Shown here piece after piece: positions 26,424-36,121 of a stretch of DNA of 64,000 bases (position 1 is the stretch's first letter; each line of letters begins with the position of its first letter). Under the pieces are notes generated by a model. It ran no database searches, was not told the DNA's origin, and worked only from the letters and a program-made list of their open reading frames with translations. Origin of the DNA: Polyangiaceae bacterium (lineage in GTDB: Bacteria; Myxococcota_A; Polyangia; Polyangiales; Polyangiaceae); NCBI GenBank assembly GCA_020633205.1, contig JACKEB010000013.1:248001-312000 (forward strand). The letters are read 5' to 3'. The position numbers and the translations under genes are program-made.

Positions 26424-27709
26424 CGCAGTGGAAGATTGAGAAGCTGGTGCCTGGAGGGGACGGCATGACCCGCCTGGAGGGAGGCGGTGTGGGGTTCGCC
26501 CGGGGAGTCGTTCCTGGCGATATAATCCTGGCGGAAAATATCAAGCGACACAGCGGCTATCAACGAGCGGAACAGTGGACGCTGGTGGAGCCGGGGATGG
26601 CTCGCGTCCAGCCGATTTGCCCGGTGCAGCAGCGTTGCGGGGGCTGCGACTGGATGCACCTCGAGCTAGCGGCCCAACGTGAGGCAAAAAAGGAGATCCT
26701 GCGCGAGGCGCTGCTCCGCACCGGGGGTTTCCGTGCTGAAGCGCTTCCAGAGATCCGCCTCGAGAGCGCGGGGGCAGACACCGGATACCGGCGCCGCGCG
26801 CAGCTCCAGGTCGACGCTCGGGGGCGCCTCGGGTTCTTTTCCTCGGGGACTCATGAACTGGTGGAGGTCGAGCGGTGTTTGGTCTGCAACCCACGCCTCG
26901 AAGAGATGCTTGGGGTGTTGCGCGGCATAGCGAGCCAGGGACACTTTCGTGGCTTCACACGCCTCGAGTTACGGATCGCTGACCATGCCCCAGAGCGCCT
27001 GGTCCGCGCGACTCTGAAGAAGCAGCGGGGGAAGCGTGGCGCGTCGGGCAACGCTTCGCTCGAGGCACGCATGCAGGGGGAAGGGATCCGCTTCGTCGTC
27101 GCAGGGTCGGCGGCTGACAAAGAGCTGCTCCAGCGCTGGGACGTGAGTGAAGGGGTGGAGATTGCGGCGCCGCCCGCGGCGTTCACCCAGGTGAATGCGG
27201 CAGTCAATCGCGCGCTGGTCGCGGCTGTGGTCCGAGGCGCCGAGCAGCGAGGGGTCCGGCGCTTCCTGGATCTCTACTGTGGCGCCGGAAACTTCAGCTT
27301 TCCGCTCGCGGCAGCCGGGCTCAGCGGAGTCGGGATCGAGATCAGCGAACCCGCAGTGCTCGCCGCGCGAGCCAATATGTCTGCGGTCGCCGAGCGACTT
27401 GGGAGGCCGCTCGACGTACGCTTCTTCGCCGGAGACGCAGAGCAGGTGCTTGCTGAAATGGCCGACGGTCGCTTCGACTTGATAGTGCTCGACCCACCCC
27501 GCGCTGGGGCCAAGGAGAGCGTGCCGTTCGTGGTCTCGAGCGCCGCCCGCTGGCTGTGCATGTGTTCCTGCGACCCCGTCACGCTCGCGCGGGATCTGAA
27601 GGCGTTGGGTCAGGCAGGTTTCGTGATCGAAGAGATCAGCGCCTACGACATGTTCCCGCATACCCATCACGTCGAAGCCTTGGTTTGGCTGCGCCGAAAC
27701 AGCGGATAG
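26420..27709 (+). CDS. rlmD: Class I SAM-dependent rRNA uracil-C5 methyltransferase (RlmD/RumA-like)
   Basis: 429 residues, GTG start overlapping AlkD stop. An N-terminal TRAM-like barrel (IEKLVPGGDGMTRLEGGGVG) is followed by Fe-S cysteines CPVQQRCGGCDW and a further CLVC. The SAM-binding motif is FLDLYCGAGNFSFPLA (about residue 291), then LIVLDPPRAGAKE and the catalytic cysteine in CMCSCDPVTLARDL. This is the layout of enzymes making m5U1939 (RlmD) or m5U747 (RlmC) in 23S rRNA. The symbol is a best guess; RlmC or TrmA-type specificity is not excluded. Confidence 0.82.
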   Translation: MTQWKIEKLVPGGDGMTRLEGGGVGFARGVVPGDIILAENIKRHSGYQRAEQWTLVEPGMARVQPICPVQQRCGGCDWMHLELAAQREAKKEILREALLRTGGFRAEALPEIRLESAGADTGYRRRAQLQVDARGRLGFFSSGTHELVEVERCLVCNPRLEEMLGVLRGIASQGHFRGFTRLELRIADHAPERLVRATLKKQRGKRGASGNASLEARMQGEGIRFVVAGSAADKELLQRWDVSEGVEIAAPPAAFTQVNAAVNRALVAAVVRGAEQRGVRRFLDLYCGAGNFSFPLAAAGLSGVGIEISEPAVLAARANMSAVAERLGRPLDVRFFAGDAEQVLAEMADGRFDLIVLDPPRAGAKESVPFVVSSAARWLCMCSCDPVTLARDLKALGQAGFVIEEISAYDMFPHTHHVEALVWLRRNSG

Positions 27710-27853
27710 CGGAGTGCAGCCAGCTGCTGAAAGCGGCGGCACGGCTTCCTTCTGGCTGCTCCCTCGTGTTACGGGGAGCAACGCTTCGGCGCCCGTGCGC
27801 GCTCTTCGCAGACCACGCGACCGTTCGCGACTCGTCGCGACGCAGAAAGATCC

Positions 27854-29509
27854 ATGGCCTACGAACCTCGACATTCCCCAGATCACAACAACACCGGTTG
27901 GCCGCCTGGCGTTCCGTACATCATCGGCAACGAGGGCTGCGAGCGCTTCAGCTACTACGGCATGCGCGCGATCCTTACGGTGTTTCTGGCGCAGTACCTG
28001 TACATCCACCACCCGGTGTTCTCCCAGGACGCGGAGCGAACGGCCAAGGCGCACTATCACGTGTTTGCGGGGGCGGTGTATCTGTTTCCGTTGCTGGGCG
28101 CGGTGATCGCCGATCGCTTGTTCGGCAAGTACCGCACGATTCTCTGGCTTAGCATGGTGTATGTGGCGGGCCACGCGGTGCTCGCTGTTAGTGAGCACTC
28201 CGTTACCGGTTTCTGGATTGGTCTGGGCCTCATCGCCGTTGGTTCCGGGGGGATCAAGCCGAACGTATCGGCGCACGTGGGCGATCAATTCGGCCGCGGC
28301 AACTGGTTCCGCGTGCCTACGATTTTTCAGGCCTTCTACTTCATCATCAACTTCGGGAGCGCCGGCGCTACGCTGCTGATCCCGAAGACCTTGGAGTGGT
28401 ACGGGCCCACGGTGGCTTTTGGTATCCCTGGGGTACTGATGGCCCTTGCCACGCTGGCGTTCTGGATGGGGCGCAAGGTCTTCGTGCACGTGCCGGCTCA
28501 CCCCGCGGGGACGCTCGGGACATTGGATGCCATCAGCTCGAGCCTGTTCGTGATCGCCTTCGCGCATTTGTTTGCTCCTGCGGTGTTCCACGACGTCTCC
28601 TGGAGGCTGCTCGTACCGAGCGCGCTTGGCTTCATCGTGCTAGGCGGCATCGTGTTCGCGATCCGTCAGCGCATGCAGCAAGACGATGGTTTCCTTGCGG
28701 TACTGGCCTATGCGGTGAAGGGTTACTTCACGGGTGCGAAGCCAACGGGCGACGTGCCCGACGTAGCGCACGCGGATCCGGCCGTTCAGGCGCGCCGTGA
28801 GCGACTGGTGAAGAGCCGCTTCTTCGGCGGGGCAGCGCGCCACTTCGGCATCGAAGCCGCTGAAGGACCGCCCGCGGTGCTTCGGGTGGTCAGTGTCTTC
28901 TTTCTGGTGAGTGTTTTCTGGGCACTGTTCGACCAGCACGGCTCGAGCTGGGTGCTGCAGGCAAAGACGATGAACCTCGAGCTGCCGGGGGTTGGTCAGG
29001 TGAAGCCATCACAGATCGCAGCGCTGAACCCGCTGATGGTGATGATCCTCATCCCACTCAACAACAAGCTCATCTATCCCGGGCTCGGCAAGCTGGGCTT
29101 GCAGATGACGCCGCTACGCCGCATGACCGGCGGGATGTTGGTGGCAGGGCTCAGCTTCTTGCTCGTTGCGTTCATCCAGAACCGCATTGAAGCCGCTGGG
29201 CCGGGGCAGGTGAGCTTCCTCTGGCAAGCGTTGCCATACTTCGTGATCACTCAGGCTGAGGTCATGGTGTCCATCACCGGACTCGAGTTTGCATATACCC
29301 AAGCACCCAAGCGCATGAAGAGCACCGTGATGGGCTTCTGGCTGGCGGCCGTGGCGGGCGGCAACTTGTTCGTTGCGCTGTTCGAGACGTTCAGCAAGTT
29401 GCCGCTGGCGACCGGCTTCATGGTGTACGCCGGCTTGATGTTTGGCGCCGGAGTGCTCTTTGGGATCCGCGCTTACTTCTACCAGCCTCAAGACTACGTC
29501 CAGGACTAG
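27854..29509 (+). CDS. POT/PTR family proton-dependent oligopeptide transporter
   Basis: 551 residues with about 14 membrane helices. The POT motif ExxERFxYYG is present as NEGCERFSYYGMRAILTVFL. LFPLLGAVIADRLFGKYRTI and GSGGIKPNVSAHVGDQF are also diagnostic. The family takes up di- and tripeptides with protons. Its stop shares CTAG (29506-29509) with the stop of the convergent GT-C-like gene. A second, more distant POT protein lies at 56090. Confidence 0.9.
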   Translation: MAYEPRHSPDHNNTGWPPGVPYIIGNEGCERFSYYGMRAILTVFLAQYLYIHHPVFSQDAERTAKAHYHVFAGAVYLFPLLGAVIADRLFGKYRTILWLSMVYVAGHAVLAVSEHSVTGFWIGLGLIAVGSGGIKPNVSAHVGDQFGRGNWFRVPTIFQAFYFIINFGSAGATLLIPKTLEWYGPTVAFGIPGVLMALATLAFWMGRKVFVHVPAHPAGTLGTLDAISSSLFVIAFAHLFAPAVFHDVSWRLLVPSALGFIVLGGIVFAIRQRMQQDDGFLAVLAYAVKGYFTGAKPTGDVPDVAHADPAVQARRERLVKSRFFGGAARHFGIEAAEGPPAVLRVVSVFFLVSVFWALFDQHGSSWVLQAKTMNLELPGVGQVKPSQIAALNPLMVMILIPLNNKLIYPGLGKLGLQMTPLRRMTGGMLVAGLSFLLVAFIQNRIEAAGPGQVSFLWQALPYFVITQAEVMVSITGLEFAYTQAPKRMKSTVMGFWLAAVAGGNLFVALFETFSKLPLATGFMVYAGLMFGAGVLFGIRAYFYQPQDYVQD

Positions 29510-31530
29510 TGCGCGCTGGCTTCCACCGGTTTGCCGGATTTCAGGTCATACAGTCCGAGCGTGAAGCGGGGTCTTGCGGCGTTCGAGAATAGGTTGTTCT
29601 CGTCGTAGACTCGGTTGTCGCGGGTGAGTTCGTCCACCACACGCGACTGGCTTCGTAGAGTCTCGCATTGCGGTGCTGGGTCGCCGTCGATCCAGCACGC
29701 AAGTCCGAGGTAGACCATGGCGCACGACTGCTGGCGTGCGTCTTTGACTGCGGCCGCCGCATCCGCGCCGCGCTCGAGGTGAACGACTCGATAGAACGGT
29801 TGCTCGCCGGACTCGAACCGAACCGCGCCGAGTCGGGTCATCCGAGACTCATTCGGTCGCTCGCCGACGTACTCGAGCACGCTGCAGCCCTGAGGAATCG
29901 ACTTCTTGAGCGACAGCACGAAGGTGTTCTCCGCCGGCTGATTGACGTCGAGATCCCGGATGAAGTGGCTATGGATTGCCGGGCTCAGGAGCAGGAGGCC
30001 GCCGGCGACCCAGCCGAGTCGGGCGTTCTTCTGTATCAGCGCCTCCAGGCCTGCTGCGGCTAGCAACAGAAAAGGCACGATGAGGTGCAGGTGGTAGCGC
30101 GCCTGCATCAGCGGGGAGTTCGGATTGATGATCGAGTGAGTAACGAAAAACAGAGCGAACCAGCCCAGCAGAAAAATCGCGACTCGCCGCTGAGTTCGCC
30201 AGAGCGTGACGGTACCGACTACCGCCAGCACCACCGCGATTGGCGGAGTAATCTCCGCGCGGATAAGCGTGTTGTAGTGGTAGCTGAAGAAGGACTGAAA
30301 CGCCGAGACGGCGAGCTCTGGACTCGCATGGCTGAGATCTCCCGAGTGAGCCTGCAGGAACCGGGGTACGGCGATGGCGACTGTCGCGAGGCTGACGACG
30401 CCAGCAACCAAGAAACGTCGAGCGCGCGGGATGCCTTCTCCCAAAATCATCGCTGCACCGACCAGCAAGACCGCAAATATCTGGTTCAGCGGACGCATCT
30501 GGAAGGTCTGCAGACTCACCGGCACGAGCAACCCCAGGGCGCACCAGCGCCAGTTGCGGCTCGGGTGGCGCAAGGCATCGTGGGCGAGCGCGAAGCTCAT
30601 CCCGCTGAACACGATGCTGGAAATGAATGTGCCGTCGGCGTGAGAGAAACGTAGGTGACTTGGCCAGATCGCGATCAATCCGCCCGCGAACACAGCCGCG
30701 CGATGACTGCCGAGCATCCGCCAGGCGTGCATGAACACGACCGCTGGCCCGAGAAGCCCGAAGACGAGTCCCGTTTTGTAGATAATATCCGTGAGGAATA
30801 TATGGGTGTGCTCCGAAACCATCCCCATGAGCGGGCCTCGCCAGATGAGGCCAGCGATGGTGGGCTCGCGGGAGAAAGGCCAGGCGTCAAAGGCGGCGTC
30901 TGCCGGGGTCAGCGTCAGGCGCAAGGCAACGCCCAGTCCTAACAGCCCGAGCATGCCGGCGCGCCAGCGACTTGGGAGGCGCAGGAGCTCTCTCGTGAGC
31001 ATGCCCACAAGTAGCGCGACGAACCCCGCGAAGCGGAGGAGCGGATCGTAGGCGACGACCTGCCAAGCGGTGAGCCAGCGCGGATCGATCTGAACCACCT
31101 CGACCTCGTGGCGCCAGAACACCCCATGGTCGTTCTGCTTGACGGCCTCGGCCAACTTCAGACCGGCGGTCCTACAAGACGGCGATGGATCCTTGGGGAA
31201 GTAGAAAGAGAAGTTCTCGCTGTGATCGAAGGTGGTGCTGTCGGATTCTTCCTGATGTCGCAGCGCAAGCTCGCACTCCTCGGCTCCTTCGCCCTTGAGC
31301 TCGACGTGGACCTCGCGCGCGCGGATTGACACGTTCCAGAGCTTCCACTCCGGTGTCACGTCTCCTGCCAGGCGGTAAGGTTGGAACAGCCCGAGGATCT
31401 CCTGTTCGCGGCCCGCTTCGATCACCAGCGTGCCCGCGGCCGCGGGGCTCGACCACAGCCAGGCAACGCTGAGCAGCGCTAGCGTCCAGAAGCAGAGGCT
31501 GAGCCGCACCAAGCGGGACCTGCGGGGCAC
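29506..31530 (-). CDS. Polytopic membrane protein, GT-C/ArnT-PMT-like
   Basis: 674 residues. A signal-like helix (LCFWTLALLSVAWLWSSPAA) leads to an extracytoplasmic beta-rich domain (about 35-140). About ten helices follow (VVYDPLLRFAGFVALLVGML onward), then a C-terminal soluble domain (about 540-670) outside. The helix-loop PSHLRFSHADGTFISSIVFS and a first outer loop with acidic residues (ADAAFDAWPFSREP) fit the GT-C fold of lipid-linked sugar transferases, but the catalytic Asp-Glu pair is not obvious. Function is unproven. It may be co-transcribed after the papain-like gene, but a terminator lies between. Confidence 0.6.
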   Translation of the reverse strand: MPRRSRLVRLSLCFWTLALLSVAWLWSSPAAAGTLVIEAGREQEILGLFQPYRLAGDVTPEWKLWNVSIRAREVHVELKGEGAEECELALRHQEESDSTTFDHSENFSFYFPKDPSPSCRTAGLKLAEAVKQNDHGVFWRHEVEVVQIDPRWLTAWQVVAYDPLLRFAGFVALLVGMLTRELLRLPSRWRAGMLGLLGLGVALRLTLTPADAAFDAWPFSREPTIAGLIWRGPLMGMVSEHTHIFLTDIIYKTGLVFGLLGPAVVFMHAWRMLGSHRAAVFAGGLIAIWPSHLRFSHADGTFISSIVFSGMSFALAHDALRHPSRNWRWCALGLLVPVSLQTFQMRPLNQIFAVLLVGAAMILGEGIPRARRFLVAGVVSLATVAIAVPRFLQAHSGDLSHASPELAVSAFQSFFSYHYNTLIRAEITPPIAVVLAVVGTVTLWRTQRRVAIFLLGWFALFFVTHSIINPNSPLMQARYHLHLIVPFLLLAAAGLEALIQKNARLGWVAGGLLLLSPAIHSHFIRDLDVNQPAENTFVLSLKKSIPQGCSVLEYVGERPNESRMTRLGAVRFESGEQPFYRVVHLERGADAAAAVKDARQQSCAMVYLGLACWIDGDPAPQCETLRSQSRVVDELTRDNRVYDENNLFSNAARPRFTLGLYDLKSGKPVEASAH

Positions 31531-31600
31531 CGACGCAGCATACGCGCACTCGGTCGGGGTTGTCCTGGCAGGTGCCGTCGGCGGCGAGACTTGGGACCCA

Positions 31601-31646
31601 CAAAAGCCGAGAGGCGCCGAGCGGAGTGAACCGCTGGCGCCTCTCT
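31601..31646 (-). terminator. Intrinsic terminator of the papain-like gene
   Basis: On the minus strand, GAGAGGCGCC-AGCGG, loop TTCACT, CCGCT-GGCGCCTCTC pairs over 15 bp (31609-31645) with one bulge, then CGGCTTTTG gives a short T-run. It begins 17 nt after the protease stop. Confidence 0.65.
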
Positions 31647-31662
31647 GCAGCTCTTGAGAGCC

Positions 31663-33609
31663 TCAGTGGCTGACGTCCAGGCTCCAGGAGTTCAGGCGAC
31701 CGGTGTCTCCGGTGGCCTCATCGAGGACGATCAAGCGCCAGGTACCCACTGCATCCTCTCCGTTGAAGTCGCTCACGTTGAAGCTCATCGGCGTGAAGGC
31801 TCCATCGCTCGCGTCAGCCGTCAGCAGCACCACCTCGCCGGCCAGAAGCTTCTGGAGCTTGATGGTGATGTCGCCCTTGTACGGATGAGTGATGTCGACG
31901 TTGACCACGAGGCCGCTGATCGTGGCGGCGTCGGTGATCTCGATGTCACTGCTCAAGCCCGTGGTGTCCTCGGGGATGTCTCCGCCGACGGTGTTCTCAT
32001 AGTGGGTGACGTCGCCCGCCATGCAGCCGCCCGCCGGGCAACGGTTGATGGTCAGGCTCCAGGAGTTCAGCGTGCCGGTGTCGAGGTTGGCGGTGTCCGT
32101 TACGACGAGCTGCCACGTACCAGCGGCGTCTTGTCCGACGAACTCGGGCACGTCGAAGGTCTGCTTCAGATCGTCTGCGCCGGAGCCTTGCTTGTCGTGA
32201 AGCACGACCTCGGTGCCGCCCTTGACCAGCTTCACGGTTAGATCCCCGCGGTAACTGTGGGTGATGTCCACGGTGACCGCCAGGCTGCCAATCTCACCAC
32301 CCTCGGCGACGACGATTTCGCTGGTGATACCCGTCGCATCGTTGTCGGGGATGTCTTGAGCGCTGGTCTGGTTGTAGGTCTGAGCAGCGGCGACGCAGGC
32401 GGCGTCCATGCTGCAGTCGCTGTCGTCGCAGTCCACTGCGCCGTCGCGGTCGTTGTCCTCGCCATCGTTGCAGACCTCATCGGGCAGCTTCACGTCGGGG
32501 ATGCCGCTCGCGTAGACGGTGGCGTACTCCTCGACGTAGTCCATCGAGAGGTAGCCGTAGCCGTCACCGTTCGGGTTGTTCACGCCGAAGCTGCCAGTGC
32601 CCCAGCTGTTCTTGATGATCCAGAAGCCCTTTTCCTTCTCGGGGTTTCCGTCTGCATCGAGGATCGGGTTGCCCTCGCCATCGCGCTTGTTCACTTCGGC
32701 GTTGTCGTCCCAGCCGACGATCAGGATCGAGTGACCCGCGCGCTTTTCGAGGCTCTTCTCCTTGTCGGTTGCGTTGGGGTAGGTGATGAACCCTTCGCGC
32801 CACATGGCCTTGTCGACCTTGAGGGGTGAGCCGCCGTGGTTCCACGACTGGTAGAAGAACGTCATGCCAGCGACGACCGCCTGCTTGTTGTTCTTCAGGT
32901 AGGCCTTGATGCTGTTGCGCCGGGCGCTGATCCAGCGGCCTCGCGGCAGGTAGAACTTCTGTGCGCTGCTCGCAGCCTCGGGGGGCTCACCGTTGGTGTA
33001 GCACTTGGTTGGGCGCTTCTCGCCGGTGCACGCCGCATCATTGGAGGTGCCCCAGGGGCGCGTCTGATAGGGCCAGTCGGCCTCTTCCACGATACCGAAG
33101 CGATTGATCGCGTCGATGTTGCTCTGGGCGTTCGAGCCTTCGGTGTCGGTGAAGGCTTTGACCTGAGACTTCACTGCCCACTGCAGGTACTGCTCGGAGA
33201 AGTCCGGGTTCTGGATGGTGCCCTCTGCGATGTACAGGTGCTCCATCAGCGCGGTGGTCGAGAAGATCGAGCAAACACCGCGCGAGCCTTGGCTGCGCAC
33301 GGGCGACTGCAGCGCAACGAGATCCGTGTACAGCGCGGGGTACACTTCGTCTGCCTTACCTTCGTCCGGCAGGTCGCCGTCGGGAGGGGCATCGAGGAAC
33401 AAGGCATCGAGGTCCGACGTCGGCGCGTCCTGTTCGCTGTTCGCGATCTCGGTATCGGGTCCCGTCGCGGGATCCTCGGAGCTGCAGCCGAATGCAGCCA
33501 TAGAGAACAGCCCGACCACGACCAGCGGGCGGAACAGCGGGCGCAGCAGCCAGGGAGTGGGCTGTGCGGGATCACGACGCTTGGGAGAACGGACTCGAGG
33601 CTCTTGCAT
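31663..33609 (-). CDS. Secreted papain-family (C1) cysteine protease lipoprotein with two P-domains
   Basis: 648 residues. A lipoprotein signal ends at MAAFGC (residues about 37-42). The C1A core carries all catalytic residues: VRSQGSRGVCSIFSTTALME (Gln and Cys, about 110), GHSILIVGWDD (His) and FWIIKNSWGTGSFGVN (Asn). An Asp-rich linker (CNDGEDNDRDGAVDCDDSDC) resembles calcium loops. Two similar proprotein-convertase P-domains follow (WQLVVTDTANLDTGTLNSWS and WRLIVLDEATGDTGRLNSWS), which usually aid folding or substrate binding outside the cell. The length and layout suit an extracellular predatory or nutritional protease. The terminator at 31601-31646 ends its transcript. Confidence 0.85.
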   Translation of the reverse strand: MQEPRVRSPKRRDPAQPTPWLLRPLFRPLVVVGLFSMAAFGCSSEDPATGPDTEIANSEQDAPTSDLDALFLDAPPDGDLPDEGKADEVYPALYTDLVALQSPVRSQGSRGVCSIFSTTALMEHLYIAEGTIQNPDFSEQYLQWAVKSQVKAFTDTEGSNAQSNIDAINRFGIVEEADWPYQTRPWGTSNDAACTGEKRPTKCYTNGEPPEAASSAQKFYLPRGRWISARRNSIKAYLKNNKQAVVAGMTFFYQSWNHGGSPLKVDKAMWREGFITYPNATDKEKSLEKRAGHSILIVGWDDNAEVNKRDGEGNPILDADGNPEKEKGFWIIKNSWGTGSFGVNNPNGDGYGYLSMDYVEEYATVYASGIPDVKLPDEVCNDGEDNDRDGAVDCDDSDCSMDAACVAAAQTYNQTSAQDIPDNDATGITSEIVVAEGGEIGSLAVTVDITHSYRGDLTVKLVKGGTEVVLHDKQGSGADDLKQTFDVPEFVGQDAAGTWQLVVTDTANLDTGTLNSWSLTINRCPAGGCMAGDVTHYENTVGGDIPEDTTGLSSDIEITDAATISGLVVNVDITHPYKGDITIKLQKLLAGEVVLLTADASDGAFTPMSFNVSDFNGEDAVGTWRLIVLDEATGDTGRLNSWSLDVSH

Positions 33610-33964
33610 AGCTAGACTCCACCGCGCGCTGTGCTCCGGACTTTCGCCGTGACGGGAATGGCCTCTGAGGGAAGCGCGCCAGGCTGCGCGCTGCGGGGCA
33701 ATTCTCGTGTGCGAATTCGGAGTCAGCCGCGACGTGTGTTGGTGAGAGGGTTTTGACGCACGGGCGATGGCAGCGCTACGAGGCGATCGCCACTCAGTGC
33801 CACCTCAGTGGAGCTGACGCCTGCGTGGTTCGCTGCCGGGAGCAGTTGTCCTACAGTGTAGGCGGGTTTATTACCCGTCGTGGCGTGCTTGGTCAACGTC
33901 GGATCGACTGCGATGGCAGTTTTCCAGCCTGGCCATTCCGGCATCGGCCATACTTGGAGCTCCT
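33610..33964. other. Divergent promoter region, no gene
   Basis: 355 bp between two divergent secreted-protein genes. A CCTAC-AGT-GTAGG palindrome (33851-33863) lies about 100 nt upstream of the PPC-domain gene and might be an operator. No coding frame here shows support. Confidence 0.4.
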
Positions 33965-36121
33965 GTGATTTGCTTCCTTTCCCGTGTTTTTGCCAATCCC
34001 GACGTTGGCTCGCATTCCCGTGTGGGTTCGCAGAGGCAGCCCCTTCTCTGGTCCCTCCTTCTGGTCGCTGCTGTGCTGGTCACCTCAACCGGCTGCAGCT
34101 CCGAAGAGGGAAGCACGAACCAGAGGCCCGCGCTGTCCGCCGTCGCTGACCAGACGGTAAGCGTGAACCAACCGCTGAGCTTTAGCGTGCTCGGCAGTGA
34201 CCCCGACGGGGACAGCTTGAGCTTCAGCTTCGCTAGCGACTCGGACGGAGTCACCAGCCACGCATCGCTGACCCCTGCTGGTAGCGACGCAGCGATCTTC
34301 AATTGGACACCCCTCGCCACTGACGTTGGCATTCACATCGTCGACTTCACCGTCAACGACGGCAAGGCGAAGGATACCCGCGCGGTAACGATTGAGGTGC
34401 GCTCGAGCATCGGCACCGGCGCGCCGGTCTTCCGCAAGCCGCTCGGCACGGGCACGACCCTCGACCTATCTCAAAAGAAGTGCGTCGAAGTGGCGATCGA
34501 GGTCGAAGACCCTGACAGCCCCGGCGTGACCATCGCTCAGACGGAGCCAGTGATCGAAGGCGCAGAGTTGCTCCAAGACTCTGGACTGACCGCGACCTGG
34601 ACCTTTTGCCCCACGGCCGCGCAAATCCAGGCTGAGGATATCTACACCCTGCGCCTCAGCGCCGATGACGGAGACAACCCCGCGGTAACGAAGAACTTCG
34701 TGGTGGTGCTGCGCAAGGCTCAGAAGGCCAACTGCCCTGGAGGTGCTCCAGTGATCGAGCACACCCCAGCGGACGTGAACGGGATCAACGACGTCGAGAT
34801 CCGTGCGCATGTCACTGACGACAAGGGCATCAAGTACGAGCCGCTGCTGCTCTACTCGCTGAGTGATCCTGGTTCGCCGCCTGATCTCGGCGCCATGACC
34901 CAGGTCAGCATGAGCAAGCTGAGCGGAAATCAACAAGACGGACAGTGGCTCGGCAGGATTCCGAATCCAGTCGCCGCAGCGGGCGGTAGCGCGCAGCTCT
35001 ACTACATCTTGGTGGCGCGTGACGATGACGACGCCATGGCTGACTGCGATCACCTGACGCAAATGCCGCTAACCGGTAGCTACCAGATCAACGTGACCGC
35101 GTCGGGCGGCGGCGGCGGACTTGGGCTGTGCGAGCCATGTTCCGCTGACGCGCAGTGTGGAGGCAGTGGTGACCTCTGCGTCCAGGTTGGGGGGGGGGCG
35201 AGCTGTCTGTCTGCCTGTGGCTCCGGGAACTCATGTCCCCAGGGATACACCTGCTCAACCAACGCCCTCACCAGCGAGAGCGGCGCGAGCGCGCGTCAGT
35301 GTGTGCCCACCAGTCAGAGCTGTAGCGGCGATCCGCCGCCGACGTGCATGGATGACGCGTTTGAGCAAAACGACTCGCTGGCCACTGCGAAGGCATTGCC
35401 CAGCGGTGACGAGCTGTTGGTGTCTTGCCCGTCGGGAGACACCGATGACGAGGACTGGTTCAAGCTGAACGTCACCCAAGAGGGCCAGCTGAGCCTCGAT
35501 TTGCTCGGTGACACCGCCTCCGATCTCGACCTGGCGCTGTATGACGGCGCCGGTGCACTGATCGCCCGCAGCAGTGGTCTCACCTCGGAGGAGTCGATTC
35601 AGAGCTGCTTGCCCCCCGGAACCTACTACGCCCGCGTGTACTCCTACGATCTGGCGCGCAACGAGTACATCCTCAGTTGGTCCGTGAGTCCGCAGAGCTG
35701 TGGTCCGACGTGCAGCGACGACTCCGCGGAGGATGACGATCAAGCTTCTCAAGCCCGCATCGTGGACCTCGACAGCGGGCCGTACAGCGTGAGCACTAAC
35801 GCCATCTGCAGCTGGGATGAGGATTGGTTCCGTGTGGATATGTTCGCGGGAGAGACGATCTACGCCGAGCTTGCGTTCGACCAGAGCTCCGCCCTCGAGG
35901 ACCTCGATATCTTGCTCTATCAGGGATCTACGCTGCTCACCCAGTGCGACGAGCTGGACGTAAGCGGGTGTTCGGACAATGGTCAGAGCAGCGACTCCAA
36001 CGAGTCGTTCTCTTATCCAATCACTGTGTCGGGCACCTACTACCTCGTCGTGCGTGGCTACGGCGGCGCGGAGAACCTGTACGACCTGTGCATCGGGTTG
36101 TCCGCGAGTGAATGCCCGTGA
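33965..36121 (+). CDS. Lipoprotein with cadherin-like and PPC domains, containing a G10 tract
   Basis: 718 residues, GTG start at 33965. A signal peptide (LLWSLLLVAAVLVTSTGCSS) ends at lipobox TSTGC. Residues about 55-140 are a cadherin/Ig-like repeat (VNQPLSFSVLGSDPDGDSLS), a second beta domain follows, then a Cys-rich patch (CEPCSADAQCGGSGDLC). Two pre-peptidase C-terminal (PPC) domains close it (DDEDWFKLNVTQEGQLSLDL and DEDWFRVDMFAGETIYAELA). PPC domains are known from secreted proteases, but no protease core is here. A run of ten G (35189-35198) codes part of VGGGA. The next gene overlaps its stop. Confidence 0.75.
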   Translation: MICFLSRVFANPDVGSHSRVGSQRQPLLWSLLLVAAVLVTSTGCSSEEGSTNQRPALSAVADQTVSVNQPLSFSVLGSDPDGDSLSFSFASDSDGVTSHASLTPAGSDAAIFNWTPLATDVGIHIVDFTVNDGKAKDTRAVTIEVRSSIGTGAPVFRKPLGTGTTLDLSQKKCVEVAIEVEDPDSPGVTIAQTEPVIEGAELLQDSGLTATWTFCPTAAQIQAEDIYTLRLSADDGDNPAVTKNFVVVLRKAQKANCPGGAPVIEHTPADVNGINDVEIRAHVTDDKGIKYEPLLLYSLSDPGSPPDLGAMTQVSMSKLSGNQQDGQWLGRIPNPVAAAGGSAQLYYILVARDDDDAMADCDHLTQMPLTGSYQINVTASGGGGGLGLCEPCSADAQCGGSGDLCVQVGGGASCLSACGSGNSCPQGYTCSTNALTSESGASARQCVPTSQSCSGDPPPTCMDDAFEQNDSLATAKALPSGDELLVSCPSGDTDDEDWFKLNVTQEGQLSLDLLGDTASDLDLALYDGAGALIARSSGLTSEESIQSCLPPGTYYARVYSYDLARNEYILSWSVSPQSCGPTCSDDSAEDDDQASQARIVDLDSGPYSVSTNAICSWDEDWFRVDMFAGETIYAELAFDQSSALEDLDILLYQGSTLLTQCDELDVSGCSDNGQSSDSNESFSYPITVSGTYYLVVRGYGGAENLYDLCIGLSASECP

